From CBDFMR01 sp965249765 (GTDB lineage: Bacteria > Bacteroidota > Bacteroidia > Chitinophagales > Saprospiraceae), in NCBI GenBank assembly GCA_965249765.1, contig CBDFMR010000002.1:1-61224 (forward strand): a DNA stretch of 61,224 nucleotides, given 5' to 3'. Every line of letters begins with the position of its first letter. Positions within the stretch are counted from its first letter, which is position 1. Position numbers and translations under genes: made by a program. Shown in pieces: positions 17,372 to 26,541 of this stretch. The notes beneath the pieces are model-generated. The model was not told where the DNA came from. It was given only the letters and a program-made list of their open reading frames with translations, and made no database searches.

Positions 17372-18100
17372 ATGCGAAAAACTCTTGTATTCATAGGTGT
17401 ATTTTCCCTTGCGGCGTATTTTGGGGCCGTGGATATACTGGCTCAAGACGGGGGAGAGGCTAGTGGTGGCATCCTTCAGGTCCTCAAGGAAAAATTTATT
17501 GAGGGTGATTGGAAATTCATGAGTCTTGTGTTGCTTTGTCTCATTTTGGGATTGGCATTTTGTATAGAGAGGATACTCACATTAAACATAGCTACTACAA
17601 ATACCGATAAACTGCTTGGACGCATAGATGAATCATTGGCAGCCGGCGATATCGAGGGAGCAAAGGAAGTATGTAAAAGTACTCCAGGGCCTACTGCAAG
17701 TGTACTATATGAAGGTCTGAGAAATGCATCGGGAGGCCCCGAGGCTGTAGAAAAAGCCATCGTATCATATGGGTCGGTTCAGATGGGTCTCTTAGAGAAA
17801 GGTCTGGTATGGATTTCACTGTTTATCGCCATTGCACCGATGCTTGGTTTCATGGGTACAGTTATTGGTATGATTCAGGCATTTGATAAGATTGAAGCGG
17901 TAGGTGATCTTTCCCCTTCAGTAGTTGCAGGAGGTATCAAGGTTGCACTATTGACGACTGTATTTGGTTTAATTGTGGCGATTATACTTCAGATATTCTA
18001 CAATTACATCATTTCTAAGATTGATGGTATTGTCAATCGTATGGAGGACGCTTCCATCGGATTGGTGGATGTCATGGCCAGAAATAATGTATTTAAGTAA
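17372..18100 (+). CDS. exbB: ExbB/TolQ/MotA family proton-channel subunit
   Basis: 242 residues. An N-terminal hydrophobic stretch (residues 5-24) is followed by a periplasmic linker, a membrane segment at about 50-70 (FMSLVLLCLILGLAFCIER), a cytoplasmic domain, and two more membrane segments at about 145-165 and 185-212 with the conserved GLVWISLFIAIAPMLGFMGTVIGMI and GGIKVALLTTVFGLIVAI signatures (each longer than quoted here). With ExbD it forms the inner-membrane channel that uses the proton-motive force to energise TonB-dependent outer-membrane transport. It is the first gene of a four-gene operon with gaps of 20, 6 and 23 bases. Confidence 0.93.
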   Translation: MRKTLVFIGVFSLAAYFGAVDILAQDGGEASGGILQVLKEKFIEGDWKFMSLVLLCLILGLAFCIERILTLNIATTNTDKLLGRIDESLAAGDIEGAKEVCKSTPGPTASVLYEGLRNASGGPEAVEKAIVSYGSVQMGLLEKGLVWISLFIAIAPMLGFMGTVIGMIQAFDKIEAVGDLSPSVVAGGIKVALLTTVFGLIVAIILQIFYNYIISKIDGIVNRMEDASIGLVDVMARNNVFK

Positions 18101-18120
18101 ATCATCTGAAACCATAGGTT

Positions 18121-18618
18121 ATGTATAAATTATTAATGAAACACGGTCAGCTGTTTGCCCTCCTAATAGGGTTACTGGCGATCGTTGTCTTTTTGATCAC
18201 GGTGTCCTCGGGACTGTCAGGTGGTGGTTATGATATGTCCACTGACCTCAATGCACTGACGGATGGGGAAAAATCAGGGATTGGATTTTTCAACCCCATA
18301 CTAATGTTGACTATTGCTCTGGTAGTAATAGCTGCAATATTGGCCTTTATCGTTTTTGGAATTATCAACATTTTGAAATTTCCTAAGTCATCCATGAAAT
18401 TTATCTTGGGTGTTGTAGGCCTCATAGTATTGTTTGTTATTTTTTACTCAATGGCGTCCACAGGGGCAGATGGCAAGTTGACGGAGATTGTACAGAAGTT
18501 TACCATCTCTGATGGAACTTTGAAAATGATAAGTGGAGGAATTATGACAACTCTCTTACTTGTGGTAGGAGCAGTCTTGTTGATTGTGGTGTCGGAAGTT
18601 AGAAACGTTTTTAAATAA
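18121..18618 (+). CDS. Conserved membrane protein inside the ExbB/ExbD operon
   Basis: 165 residues with four predicted membrane helices (about 12-32, 58-82, 92-112 and 135-158) and a short loop rich in Gly/Asp after the first. No motif lets me name a family. Its position between exbB and the two exbD genes, with only 20 and 6 bases of spacing, suggests that it works with the proton-channel complex, possibly as an extra membrane subunit. That role is inference from context. Confidence 0.75.
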   Translation: MYKLLMKHGQLFALLIGLLAIVVFLITVSSGLSGGGYDMSTDLNALTDGEKSGIGFFNPILMLTIALVVIAAILAFIVFGIINILKFPKSSMKFILGVVGLIVLFVIFYSMASTGADGKLTEIVQKFTISDGTLKMISGGIMTTLLLVVGAVLLIVVSEVRNVFK

Positions 18619-18624
18619 CATAGA

Positions 18625-19179
18625 ATGGCAAAAACGAGTACACGCGATCGTATGAACAATGAGATCAATGCTGGGTCTATGGCCGACATTGCTTTCTTGT
18701 TATTGATTTTCTTTCTCGTCACAACCACTATAGTAGAAGACAAAGGGGTTCTCATGAAGCTACCACCATGGTCAGAAGAACCGCCGGAGGTTGAAAAAAT
18801 GAAAACCCGTAATGTCTACTCTGTACTTGTAAATGCTGACAACCAGTTGCTGGTAAGAGGAGAACCTACTGACGTTAAGAGATTGAGACAGAATACTAAG
18901 ATATTCATTGCCAATCCACAGAGGCTTGAGAACATGGCCGAAAGCCCCACCAAGGCGATCATTTCTCTTAAGAATGACCGTGGAACGGAGTATGAGACTT
19001 ATCTTGAAGTATTGAACGAGCTTAAGGCTGCTTACAATGAATTGAGAAATGAAGAGGCAAATAAGCGGTTTGGCAAAGACTACGCCTTTTGTACAAAAGA
19101 GCAAAGGACAGAAATCAGAAACAAGATACCGCTTGTTATCTCTGAAGCGGAACCAACTTCCTTTGGAGAAGAGAATTAA
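18625..19179 (+). CDS. exbD: ExbD/TolR family biopolymer transport protein (first copy)
   Basis: 184 residues: short cytoplasmic N-terminus, one membrane helix at about 20-39 (MADIAFLLLIFFLVTTTIV) with the conserved channel Asp21, then a periplasmic domain. ExbD sits within the ExbB pentamer and conducts protons through that Asp. It starts six bases after the stop of the preceding membrane protein. A second exbD follows; heteromeric pairs of ExbD-like proteins behind one ExbB are common in Bacteroidota. Confidence 0.92.
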   Translation: MAKTSTRDRMNNEINAGSMADIAFLLLIFFLVTTTIVEDKGVLMKLPPWSEEPPEVEKMKTRNVYSVLVNADNQLLVRGEPTDVKRLRQNTKIFIANPQRLENMAESPTKAIISLKNDRGTEYETYLEVLNELKAAYNELRNEEANKRFGKDYAFCTKEQRTEIRNKIPLVISEAEPTSFGEEN

Positions 19180-19202
19180 TAAGAATTATAAAGACTATAA
19201 AA

Positions 19203-19667
19203 ATGTCAAAATTTCAAAAGAAAAGAGGAAAGACCTCTCCAGAGATATCTACAGCGTCCTTGCCTGACATAATATTCATGTTGTTGTTCTTCTTTATGGT
19301 AGTGACGGTATTACGTGACGCTGAGTTGAAGGTATCTAATAATACCCCTCATGCCACAGAATTGACAAAACTTGAGAAGAAATCACTAGTTAACTATATA
19401 TATATTGGTAGACCGAAGGAAGCCTTTCATGCGACTTATGGAACTAAGCCTCGCCTTCAACTAGGAGATAAGTTTGCTAGCATTGAGGAGATTCCTCTGT
19501 TTTTGGAAAAGCATAAGAGTAAGTTACCTGAAGGACAGCATGGTGGTATAAAGACGTCGTTGAAGGTTGATAAAAGTGTGACCATGGGTATTGTTGGTGA
19601 TGTGAAAACCGCATTGCGAAGGGCAGGGCAGCTCATAATAAACTATTCAGCAAAAAGAAGAAGCTAA
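19203..19667 (+). CDS. exbD: ExbD/TolR family biopolymer transport protein (second copy)
   Basis: 154 residues with the same plan as the preceding gene: membrane helix from about 21 (LPDIIFMLLFFFMVVTVL) containing Asp22, then a periplasmic domain ending in GDVKTALRRAGQLIINYS, which is a typical ExbD C-terminal block. The sequence is clearly diverged from the first copy, so this is an old duplication. Last gene of the operon; a strong terminator follows 22 bases later. Confidence 0.92.
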   Translation: MSKFQKKRGKTSPEISTASLPDIIFMLLFFFMVVTVLRDAELKVSNNTPHATELTKLEKKSLVNYIYIGRPKEAFHATYGTKPRLQLGDKFASIEEIPLFLEKHKSKLPEGQHGGIKTSLKVDKSVTMGIVGDVKTALRRAGQLIINYSAKRRS

Positions 19668-19688
19668 CTTTTCAAAATAAATTTAAAA

Positions 19689-19720
19689 GCTCCTTAGATG
19701 TAATTCTAAGGAGCTTTTTT
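19689..19720 (+). terminator. Rho-independent terminator of the exbBD operon
   Basis: A perfect ten-base stem GCTCCTTAGA / TCTAAGGAGC with a six-base loop is followed by six T residues. AAAA precedes the stem, so it may also serve the convergent DUF4293 gene that ends at 19734. Confidence 0.92.
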
Positions 19721-19733
19721 GTTTGTCGGGATG

Positions 19734-20171
19734 CTAGCGCAATCGATCCATGGACTTTACGAGCTTGTCATCCTTGGAAATAAATCGATTAGCGAGTAAT
19801 GCGAATATCACAGCTAGTATTGGCAAATACAATCCCAATCCATCATCTATTTGTCGGGTTTCGAGCATCGAGGAAGCCTCATTGTAGAATAAGACTATAG
19901 ATAATAGGATAAGCAGTATGCTGAATACTACTGTGAAGTAACCAAGCTTTAGCTGTAGCTTTCTGTTCTTAAAAAGAAAGATGCTCATGAGGGCAAGACC
20001 AGCAGGAATTACCGTCATAGCCAGCAATCCCATATGATCTTGGATATTGTATATTTTGTCTGTCAGGAACCCTTGGGTCTTTATTTCGCTTGAAGCAAAT
20101 GGAAAGACAAATAATAACAGCAAGGCAGCACTGCATAGAAGCAAAAACAAGCTTTGTATTCTTTGTATCAT
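19734..20171 (-). CDS. DUF4293 family membrane protein
   Basis: 145 residues with four membrane helices (about 5-25, 46-66, 76-98 and 110-128). The start MIQRIQSLFLLL is the hallmark of DUF4293, a family almost restricted to Bacteroidota and of unknown function. It is convergent with the exbBD operon and divergent from the FAD oxidoreductase gene, with a 60-base spacer holding both 5' regions. Confidence 0.85.
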   Translation of the reverse strand: MIQRIQSLFLLLCSAALLLLFVFPFASSEIKTQGFLTDKIYNIQDHMGLLAMTVIPAGLALMSIFLFKNRKLQLKLGYFTVVFSILLILLSIVLFYNEASSMLETRQIDDGLGLYLPILAVIFALLANRFISKDDKLVKSMDRLR

Positions 20172-20233
20172 CTTGTAGGTTTTTAGATTTTATTCTTATC
20201 CAATTGTTGATAAATTTATGGTCACAATAATAA

Positions 20234-21364
20234 ATGTTAATGGTGAATAATTTAAGTCATTGGGAGAAAGAAGTGTTCGGGTCGGAGAAAGACTATGTTA
20301 TCATTGGTGCTGGAATCGTAGGTCTTTCTACAGCTTATCACATCAAGGCTCAGGTTCCTACAGCCAAGGTAGTAGTAGTAGATCGTGATTTTCTGAGCCA
20401 AGGTGCCAGCACTAAGAATGCCGGATTTGCTTGTTTCGGGACCGTAGGCGAGATATTATCAGATACTGAATCAATGAGCCATGAAGAGATAGTAGAGACA
20501 GTGAGGATGAGGTATCAAGGATTAAAGCTACTTAGAAGCATCGTTGGGGATAAGGATATGAAATATGCTGAATCTGGTGGATATGAAGTTTTTACTGCTA
20601 ATGAGCAGTCCCATTATAATCAGTGTAGGTCTAAATTGGAATATGTAAATAACCTTATCGAGGATGCGACAGGTATTAAATCCTGCATATCAGTGAATGA
20701 GGATTTACCAATTAATGGGTTTGTAGGAGGTTTTTACAACCCATACGAAGGACAATTGCATCCAGTATACATGATCAATAAGTTAAGGTCAATCGTAGAA
20801 TCACTAGGAGTCAAAGTATTAAATGGGCTGACGTTATCAGATATTGGCCAAGAAGACCATAGGGCAATTTTTGGAGATAGATTAGTGATGAGATACGGAA
20901 AGCTGATCATAGCTACCAATGCCTTCGCCAAGGACCTTTTTCCCCAAGAGGATGTAGTGGCTTACAGGAATCAGGTAATCATGACAGAGGAGCTTAGCTA
21001 TTTAGACTGGAAAGGTTGTTTTCATAATGATAAGGGATACATCTATTTTAGAAATTATGGAAGAAGGATACTTATAGGTGGCGCCCGAAATATTGATATC
21101 TCCACTGAATCTACGTCGGCTTTTGCTGAGAATGATATGATCATTTCTCATCTTCTTCATTTCTTGAAGGATAATGTATTAGGGTATATTCCTGCAGTAG
21201 ATTCATCATGGAGTGGTATCATTGCAACTGGAGGGAGTAAGAAACCTATCATCAAGCAACTAGACAATGACGTATATGGAGGATTTCGCTTGGGAGGTAT
21301 GGGTGTGGCAGTAGGTAGCTTGGTTGGAAAGAAACTGTCAGAGCTAGTCACAAACGATAACTAA
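20234..21364 (+). CDS. FAD-dependent oxidoreductase of the DAO (glycine/D-amino acid oxidase) family
   Basis: 376 residues. The nucleotide-binding fold is at about residues 20-52: DYVIIGAGIVGLSTAYHI (GxGxxG) ending in VVVVDRD. Later blocks typical of the DAO superfamily are the substrate-domain segment VMRYGKLIIATNAFA and the C-terminal FAD contact GGFRLGGMGVAVGS. Members oxidise amines or amino acids, or modify tRNA wobble uridine, and the substrate cannot be told here. Start is the ATG at 20234; a second ATG seven bases later is out of frame, but MVNN at 20240 in frame is also possible. Confidence 0.85.
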   Translation: MLMVNNLSHWEKEVFGSEKDYVIIGAGIVGLSTAYHIKAQVPTAKVVVVDRDFLSQGASTKNAGFACFGTVGEILSDTESMSHEEIVETVRMRYQGLKLLRSIVGDKDMKYAESGGYEVFTANEQSHYNQCRSKLEYVNNLIEDATGIKSCISVNEDLPINGFVGGFYNPYEGQLHPVYMINKLRSIVESLGVKVLNGLTLSDIGQEDHRAIFGDRLVMRYGKLIIATNAFAKDLFPQEDVVAYRNQVIMTEELSYLDWKGCFHNDKGYIYFRNYGRRILIGGARNIDISTESTSAFAENDMIISHLLHFLKDNVLGYIPAVDSSWSGIIATGGSKKPIIKQLDNDVYGGFRLGGMGVAVGSLVGKKLSELVTNDN

Positions 21365-21389
21365 TTAGATATTAAGACGTCTTGATCTT

Positions 21390-23285
21390 GTGTATATAAA
21401 ATCCATTGCAACCATATTTGTTTTCCTTTGTCTTCTGACTCAGTCTACTGCTCAGAGTGGTAGAGATACCCTAAAGCAAAGAATCTTTATCGAGCATGCC
21501 GATGAAACCAGTGTTGACAACAGGGGAAGGGTACCTATACAACGCCTGAAAGGAAATGTGAGAGTGTATCAAGACAGCACTTTCATGTTTTGTGATTCGG
21601 CTGTCTTAATTAAGAATCACCTCCGTGCAAGTGGGAATGTGGTTATAGTCCAGTCAGACACGATTAGTGCATTTGGTGATTCACTTTACTACAACGGTAA
21701 CAATGGATTAGCGAGACTCTTTGATGATGTTACTTTGGAAAATGGAGAGCAGAAACTATACACTCAATTCCTAACCTATGATGTAAGAGCTAGATTAGCT
21801 ACGTACCTAGATACAGCTTTAATGATATCTGAGACCACCTATTTGCAGAGTAAGAGAGGAAGATATGAAGTGAGAAACAAGCTGGCTTACTTCTATAAGG
21901 ATGTTGTAGTTCGTGATTCTACATTCCACCTCAGAACAGATTCCCTTAAGTTCCATACAGGTCTCAAGAGAGCAATTTTTATAAGTCCTACCGAGATTGA
22001 AGTAGATAGTGCCACTATCTACACTAGAGAAGGTTATTATGATTTTAGCAATGAGGTTGCACATCTCACGGGAAGGCCACAGTACCTAAATGGAGATACG
22101 AGAGCTATAGCCGATAGCATTCACTATATTAGAAAGACAGGTGAGATAAAACTTATGGGTCATGCAGTTTTTCGCGATTCTGTAAGATATAGTAGTGGAG
22201 CTGTGATATATTATAATGAACTGACAGGAGAGACAAGAATTTCCGGTGAAGGCATATACAGAGATGAGGATGGTGTCGTAGTTGGTGACGAGATTAGCTT
22301 TAATGAGAAAAGTAAAGAGCTCAAGGTACTTGGAAGAGGAAGAGTCATCAAAGGTAACTATTCAATAGATGGAGATGAGATAGATTATAGTGACAGTGAT
22401 AGTAGTGGAGTTGCGACTGGAAATGTAGAGTGGAGAGATATGAGCAATCATATGATGATTCTTGGTGAGAGGGTAGAGTACAGTGGAGTGAGTACCTCGA
22501 TAAGAGCTTTGGGCAATGATGAATTGCGCCCCGTGATGGTCAGAGGTATGGACGATGATTCACTATTCTTAGCTGCCGATACTTTAATGGCATACGACTC
22601 GTACTTGAACTCAGACACCATTCAGAATTTTAAGGCTTACTATGACGTAAGACTTTACAAGTCTAATATGCAAGGGATCGCGGACTCGTTGTATTACAAT
22701 TCACAAGATTCTGTTTTCATCCTTTATGGACATCCTATTATTTGGTCAGATACTACTCAGTTTACAGCTGATACGATTTATATGTATCTCAAGGGTGAGG
22801 GATTGGATAGAATTCATCTGAGAAAAAATGCCTTTATAATCAATAATGTTGAGAGTGAATATTACAATCAAATAAGAGGAAGAGACGTGGAGGCTTTCTT
22901 TCAGGGTGACACACTGAGTCACATGATTGTACAAGGCAATGCTGAGTCAATATATTTCATGCAGGATGATGATAAGGCCTTCATCGGAGCCAATACAACT
23001 GTCTGTAGTAAAATATTATTTACGTTTGCAAATGATGACCTCAGAGACATTAGATTTTATGATACACCTACCTCTAAACTTATTCCCATACGAGATATTA
23101 ATCCATTAACTTTTAGGTTAGTTGGATTTCGATGGCAAGAATCCATAAGACCTATAGATGAGGTGGAAATAAGAAAGTGGAATGTGGGTGGTACATTTGA
23201 GCCAATAATGGGAACTGATGAGAATTTATCTGTAGACGGTCTACCCATGAACAATAAGAAAAAAAAGAAGTTGAAAGAAAAGTAA
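21390..23285 (+). CDS. OstA-like (LptA/LptD N-terminal fold) outer-envelope protein
   Basis: 631 residues starting with GTG, with a signal peptide (residues 1-21, cleavage near TAQSG). The rest is a long run of beta-strand repeats of the pattern (G)xVxxxDSxxxYxD, as in OstA/LptA beta-jellyroll proteins: VRVYQDSTFMFCDSAVLIK, then similar strands about every 25 residues to 480. In Bacteroidota these large OstA-like proteins are thought to take part in LPS transport across the periplasm. That is family knowledge, not shown by sequence alone. It ends in a Lys-rich tail and is followed after two bases by the BatE-like gene, so both are probably one operon. Confidence 0.82.
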   Translation: MYIKSIATIFVFLCLLTQSTAQSGRDTLKQRIFIEHADETSVDNRGRVPIQRLKGNVRVYQDSTFMFCDSAVLIKNHLRASGNVVIVQSDTISAFGDSLYYNGNNGLARLFDDVTLENGEQKLYTQFLTYDVRARLATYLDTALMISETTYLQSKRGRYEVRNKLAYFYKDVVVRDSTFHLRTDSLKFHTGLKRAIFISPTEIEVDSATIYTREGYYDFSNEVAHLTGRPQYLNGDTRAIADSIHYIRKTGEIKLMGHAVFRDSVRYSSGAVIYYNELTGETRISGEGIYRDEDGVVVGDEISFNEKSKELKVLGRGRVIKGNYSIDGDEIDYSDSDSSGVATGNVEWRDMSNHMMILGERVEYSGVSTSIRALGNDELRPVMVRGMDDDSLFLAADTLMAYDSYLNSDTIQNFKAYYDVRLYKSNMQGIADSLYYNSQDSVFILYGHPIIWSDTTQFTADTIYMYLKGEGLDRIHLRKNAFIINNVESEYYNQIRGRDVEAFFQGDTLSHMIVQGNAESIYFMQDDDKAFIGANTTVCSKILFTFANDDLRDIRFYDTPTSKLIPIRDINPLTFRLVGFRWQESIRPIDEVEIRKWNVGGTFEPIMGTDENLSVDGLPMNNKKKKKLKEK

Positions 23286-23287
23286 CC

Positions 23288-24073
23288 ATGGCAGTAAGAA
23301 ATGCATATATGCCATTTGGGAAGTACATTATGTTGGTACTTATTATTAGCATGTCTTTCAATGTCATGTTGTGGGGCGGAAGTAAGCTTGATCAATTTAC
23401 CCAAGGCAATGAAGCATACGAAGCTGGAAAATATAATGAGGCCATTGAAATTTACACGACTCTTATAGATGAAGGTTTGGTGTCTGAAGTACTTTTCTTG
23501 AATCTTGGTAATGCGCATTTCAAGAAAGGAGAACTTCCATTGGCGAGATTATTTTTTGAAAAGGGTCTCAAAGAAAATGCATCACATCGGGCACTTAAAA
23601 ATAATCTTGCTTTAGTAATTGATAAAATTGACTCCGATATTGGAGTGATAGATGATATATTTTTTATTAGTTGGTGGAGAAAGTGGATAGGATTACTGAG
23701 TGCGACTACTTGGTTTTTATTATTTATAATCTTCTCTTTAGTTGTTGCCACATTACTTTGGATCAAATTATTCAATGTATCTGCAGCTAAAATTCTAAAG
23801 CCAAAATGGCTTTTTTATTTAATCACTCTATTCGCAATAGTGTTATTATTATCCAGTATCGGAAGACACCACATGGAAGTCCATGTAAAGCAGTGTATAG
23901 TTACAGAATCATTGTTTCTTAAATCTGGTCCTGATGATCGTAGTGAGAATGTACGTGATATTAATGCTGGCGAGAAAGTCCGTGTCATTGATAGCATCGG
24001 GGACTGGCAAAAGGTGGTACTACGTAATAAGTCGACCGGATGGATCTCTGGGGATTCTCTTCTGGAAATATAA
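23288..24073 (+). CDS. TPR / SH3 membrane protein (BatE-like)
   Basis: 261 residues: signal or anchor helix at about 12-30, TPR repeats at about 36-105 (GNEAYEAGKYNEAIEIYTTL and LGNAHFKKGELPLARLFFEK), two membrane helices at about 130-155 and 172-190, and a C-terminal SH3-like domain (about 200-258: LFLKSGPDDRSENVRDINAG, then GWISGDSLLEI). This architecture is that of BatE of the Bacteroides aerotolerance operon. The rest of a bat operon is not next to it; a BatA-like gene lies 15 kb away on the other strand. Start ATG at 23288 lies two bases after the OstA-like stop codon. Confidence 0.78.
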   Translation: MAVRNAYMPFGKYIMLVLIISMSFNVMLWGGSKLDQFTQGNEAYEAGKYNEAIEIYTTLIDEGLVSEVLFLNLGNAHFKKGELPLARLFFEKGLKENASHRALKNNLALVIDKIDSDIGVIDDIFFISWWRKWIGLLSATTWFLLFIIFSLVVATLLWIKLFNVSAAKILKPKWLFYLITLFAIVLLLSSIGRHHMEVHVKQCIVTESLFLKSGPDDRSENVRDINAGEKVRVIDSIGDWQKVVLRNKSTGWISGDSLLEI

Positions 24074-24094
24074 ATTTTAATTACAGAGTGGAGT

Positions 24095-24724
24095 CTAGTC
24101 CTCTTCTGCTCTTCCTCCTTTTAGTTCGTCTTGCCACTTCTGTAACTCGTTCCACTTATCGTCGGCAGCCATCTGTGATTGCTGAGGCCATGTAGTAGGA
24201 TCAAACATCTTGTAACGAGGATTTTCCGACACAAGGATATCGACTAACTTTTCAGCTTTAGTTGAAGCGAGATCTGCAAAAGAATTTATTCCTGCATTTC
24301 CGAGAACTTCAGCAACCTTCGGTCCGATACCTTCTATCTTTCGAAGATCATCCTTCTTAGCGGCACTTGGAGAAGCTTTCCTAGTTACAGGAGCAGCTTT
24401 CTTTGCTTCTTCTTTCTTAGCTATAGGTGCTGCTTTCTTCGTCTTGGCAACCGTCTCTTTTACCTCTTCAAAGTCAGATAGAATGTGTACAAATGTTCTG
24501 TTGCTCTTCCGTTTTGTAAAAGCTACAGTACCGTCTACCTTAGCATGAAGAGTAAAATCTTTACCCATGTATACATTGTTGCCCGGATGGTACTTTGTAC
24601 CTCGCTGACGTACAATGATATTTCCTGCTCTTGCAACTTGTCCACCAAATAGCTTGACGCCAAGTCGGTTACTATTACTATCTCTTCCGTTATCAGTACT
24701 ACCTACACCTTTTTTATGAGCCAT
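24095..24724 (-). CDS. rpmA: Large-subunit ribosomal protein L27 with a C-terminal helix-hairpin-helix extension
   Basis: Residues 1-85 are a complete L27 (MAHKKGVGSTDNGRDSNSNR ... FTKRKSNRTFVHI), which lies at the tRNA CCA-end side of the peptidyl-transferase centre. It is followed by a Lys/Ala/Pro-rich linker (about 95-127) and a second domain of about 80 residues containing the helix-hairpin-helix DLRKIEGIGPKVAEVLGNAG and ending in YKMFDPTTWPQQSQMAADDK plus an acidic tail. Normal L27 is about 85 residues, so the 209-residue protein is a genuine fusion, with no frame problem. I recall this second domain mainly as a C-terminal extension of L21 in other Bacteroidota; here L21 is short. Gene order L21-L27 with a 28-base gap is standard. 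Confidence 0.95.
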   Translation of the reverse strand: MAHKKGVGSTDNGRDSNSNRLGVKLFGGQVARAGNIIVRQRGTKYHPGNNVYMGKDFTLHAKVDGTVAFTKRKSNRTFVHILSDFEEVKETVAKTKKAAPIAKKEEAKKAAPVTRKASPSAAKKDDLRKIEGIGPKVAEVLGNAGINSFADLASTKAEKLVDILVSENPRYKMFDPTTWPQQSQMAADDKWNELQKWQDELKGGRAEED

Positions 24725-24752
24725 TTTTTACTTCTTTAAATATTGATAATAT

Positions 24753-25061
24753 TTAACCCACTACGGAGTCGATGCTTATTTTAGTAAACGATTGTCGGTG
24801 ACCATTCTTCACTCTGTAACCCTTTCTTCGTTTTTTCTTAAAAACTATCACCTTGTCTCCTTTCTGATGACCAAGTACTGTGGCGCTCACTTTAGCGCCC
24901 TTGACGTGAGGAGTACCAATGGAAGTACTATCTCCTCCTAAAAGTAAGACATCGTCGAATGTGACTTTGTCACCTTCTGATGCATCCAGCTGGTGGACGA
25001 AGATCTCCTGACCCTCCTCGACTTTAAATTGCTGACCAGCTATAGATACTATTGCAAACAT
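24753..25061 (-). CDS. rplU: Large-subunit ribosomal protein L21
   Basis: 102 residues, the normal length of L21. MFAIVSIAGQQFKVEEGQ and the C-terminal KKRRKGYRVKNGHRQSFTKI are family signatures. It binds 23S rRNA in the large subunit. It is the first gene of the L21-L27 operon; a -7-like box lies 32 bases upstream of the start. Unlike many Bacteroidota L21 proteins it has no helix-hairpin-helix tail, which is instead on L27. Confidence 0.97.
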   Translation of the reverse strand: MFAIVSIAGQQFKVEEGQEIFVHQLDASEGDKVTFDDVLLLGGDSTSIGTPHVKGAKVSATVLGHQKGDKVIVFKKKRRKGYRVKNGHRQSFTKISIDSVVG

Positions 25062-25093
25062 GTCATTTTGTTTTAGTTCAAAAAAATGGATTG

Positions 25094-25101
25094 CAAAGAT
25101 A
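25094..25101 (-). promoter_or_regulatory. Possible -7 box for the rplU-rpmA operon
   Basis: TATCTTTG on the minus strand matches TAnnTTTG. It is 32 bases before the rplU ATG. No clear -33 partner was seen. Confidence 0.35.
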
Positions 25102-25141
25102 AAATTTATCTTCTTACTTGGGCCATATTAATTGCTAAAAT

Positions 25142-26470
25142 TCAAGGTATCTTGCTGGGGTTTTGTTGAAACCAATCTCTTAAGTGAAAGCTTATTTTAC
25201 GCTCTTCTCCATTCCTCAGTATTTTAAATTTGACACATTTTCCTTCTTTTTGCTGTAGCTTCCTAGATAAGCGTTCCAGCGTGTATCGCTTTGCAGATGT
25301 CCAGCCTATTTTTGTAATGATATCACCTTCTTGTAGACCAGCTTCATAAGCAGGAGATCCTTCATACACTGTCTTGATAAAGAACTCCTTGTGGTCTACT
25401 CCGTATGCATAGATAACTAGACCACTACGGTCGTATCCAAAATCCTTATTGTAGTTCTTGTATGGTTTCATATATACGAGTTCTCTCATATAGTCTACTA
25501 CTATTTCAAACCTAGATAAGATGCTGTTTCCTATCAATCCGTTTCTATAAACTTGACTTTCTGCAATTATTGAGGAATCTATATCTTGAAAGCTTGATAT
25601 TATATTATTGAATCGAAAGGGTCCCACTCTGATCTCATGGACTTTTCCCATAAAGCCTTCGACATCACCACCCAAACCACGTCCCAAACTTCCGGGAATG
25701 ACGGCATCTGGGAGTTCGATGTCTTCACTTGTATTTGCATGGAGCAAGATTGTAAGAGCAGCCCCTGTGTCAAGTAAAAGCTTGGTGGAAACGCTTTTTC
25801 CCTCAATTGTTTTCAGTTTGGAGGTGATATATGGCTTAGATTGCTTTATTGTTACCGGGATTTTTTCAAAATCCTTGAGATCCTTTATCTTCTTACTGGG
25901 ATGATATAGAGTGAGAATCTTCTTATTGTAGTTAATCCTTATCTGCAGTCCTTTGAAGAAACTTCCTCCTATGATACCATCAATTCGTAGACCCATCACT
26001 TCTTCAATGTTAAGGTTGTTTTTATCTAGAATGACAATATCTCGCAGCACTTTTCTTTGCTTTTTGAGTTGGAAGGTTACATCTCTGCTTATAAATGCAA
26101 TTACTTGCTCCTGTAGGTCTGCCCCCATGATACGTACGTCATGAGAGCAGGAGAGTTGCATCACATCGGCTATCGTTCTATCAAATAGAATGGTATGCTC
26201 CGCTCCAGTATCTAGAATAAAAATTAGTGGCAATAGCCTGTTAAACGTTACATCTAGTAGGATAAATCCATGCTTGTATTCGAATGGAATCTCAACCTTA
26301 GATTTATTTCCAAGAATGTCAAGACCCAGTCTCTGGCACTGGATATGGATGCCAGATATCATCATGACAATGGCAAATAAGCCTACTTTTAAGCATATGC
26401 GATAAGATGGCTGATATAATAATTGCCTATTGATAATCTGTAAATTAAGAAATTGTACGTTTTCCGTCAT
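25142..26470 (-). CDS. Double retropepsin-like aspartic protease with C-terminal PDZ domain
   Basis: 442 residues. After an N-terminal hydrophobic segment (about 27-44, signal or anchor) come two gag-asp-type halves, each with a catalytic DTG: residues 87-89 (FILDTGAEHTILFD) and 235-237 (LLLDTGAALTILLH). A PDZ domain occupies about 355-435 (GSPAYEAGLQEGDIITKIGW). This is the architecture of Bacteroidota 'aspartyl protease family' proteins, likely acting in the periplasm or at the surface; substrates are unknown. The first ATG gives a long polar lead before the hydrophobic helix, so a start at an internal Met (residue 36 or 37) is possible. It stands alone, with the ribosomal operon downstream on the same strand. 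Confidence 0.85.
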   Translation of the reverse strand: MTENVQFLNLQIINRQLLYQPSYRICLKVGLFAIVMMISGIHIQCQRLGLDILGNKSKVEIPFEYKHGFILLDVTFNRLLPLIFILDTGAEHTILFDRTIADVMQLSCSHDVRIMGADLQEQVIAFISRDVTFQLKKQRKVLRDIVILDKNNLNIEEVMGLRIDGIIGGSFFKGLQIRINYNKKILTLYHPSKKIKDLKDFEKIPVTIKQSKPYITSKLKTIEGKSVSTKLLLDTGAALTILLHANTSEDIELPDAVIPGSLGRGLGGDVEGFMGKVHEIRVGPFRFNNIISSFQDIDSSIIAESQVYRNGLIGNSILSRFEIVVDYMRELVYMKPYKNYNKDFGYDRSGLVIYAYGVDHKEFFIKTVYEGSPAYEAGLQEGDIITKIGWTSAKRYTLERLSRKLQQKEGKCVKFKILRNGEERKISFHLRDWFQQNPSKIP

Positions 26471-26541
26471 TGCTGAAACGTGTACTTCACACCAAATGCT
26501 GTAAAGTGACAGAATTAAGAAAGAAAATTACTCTATGAGGA

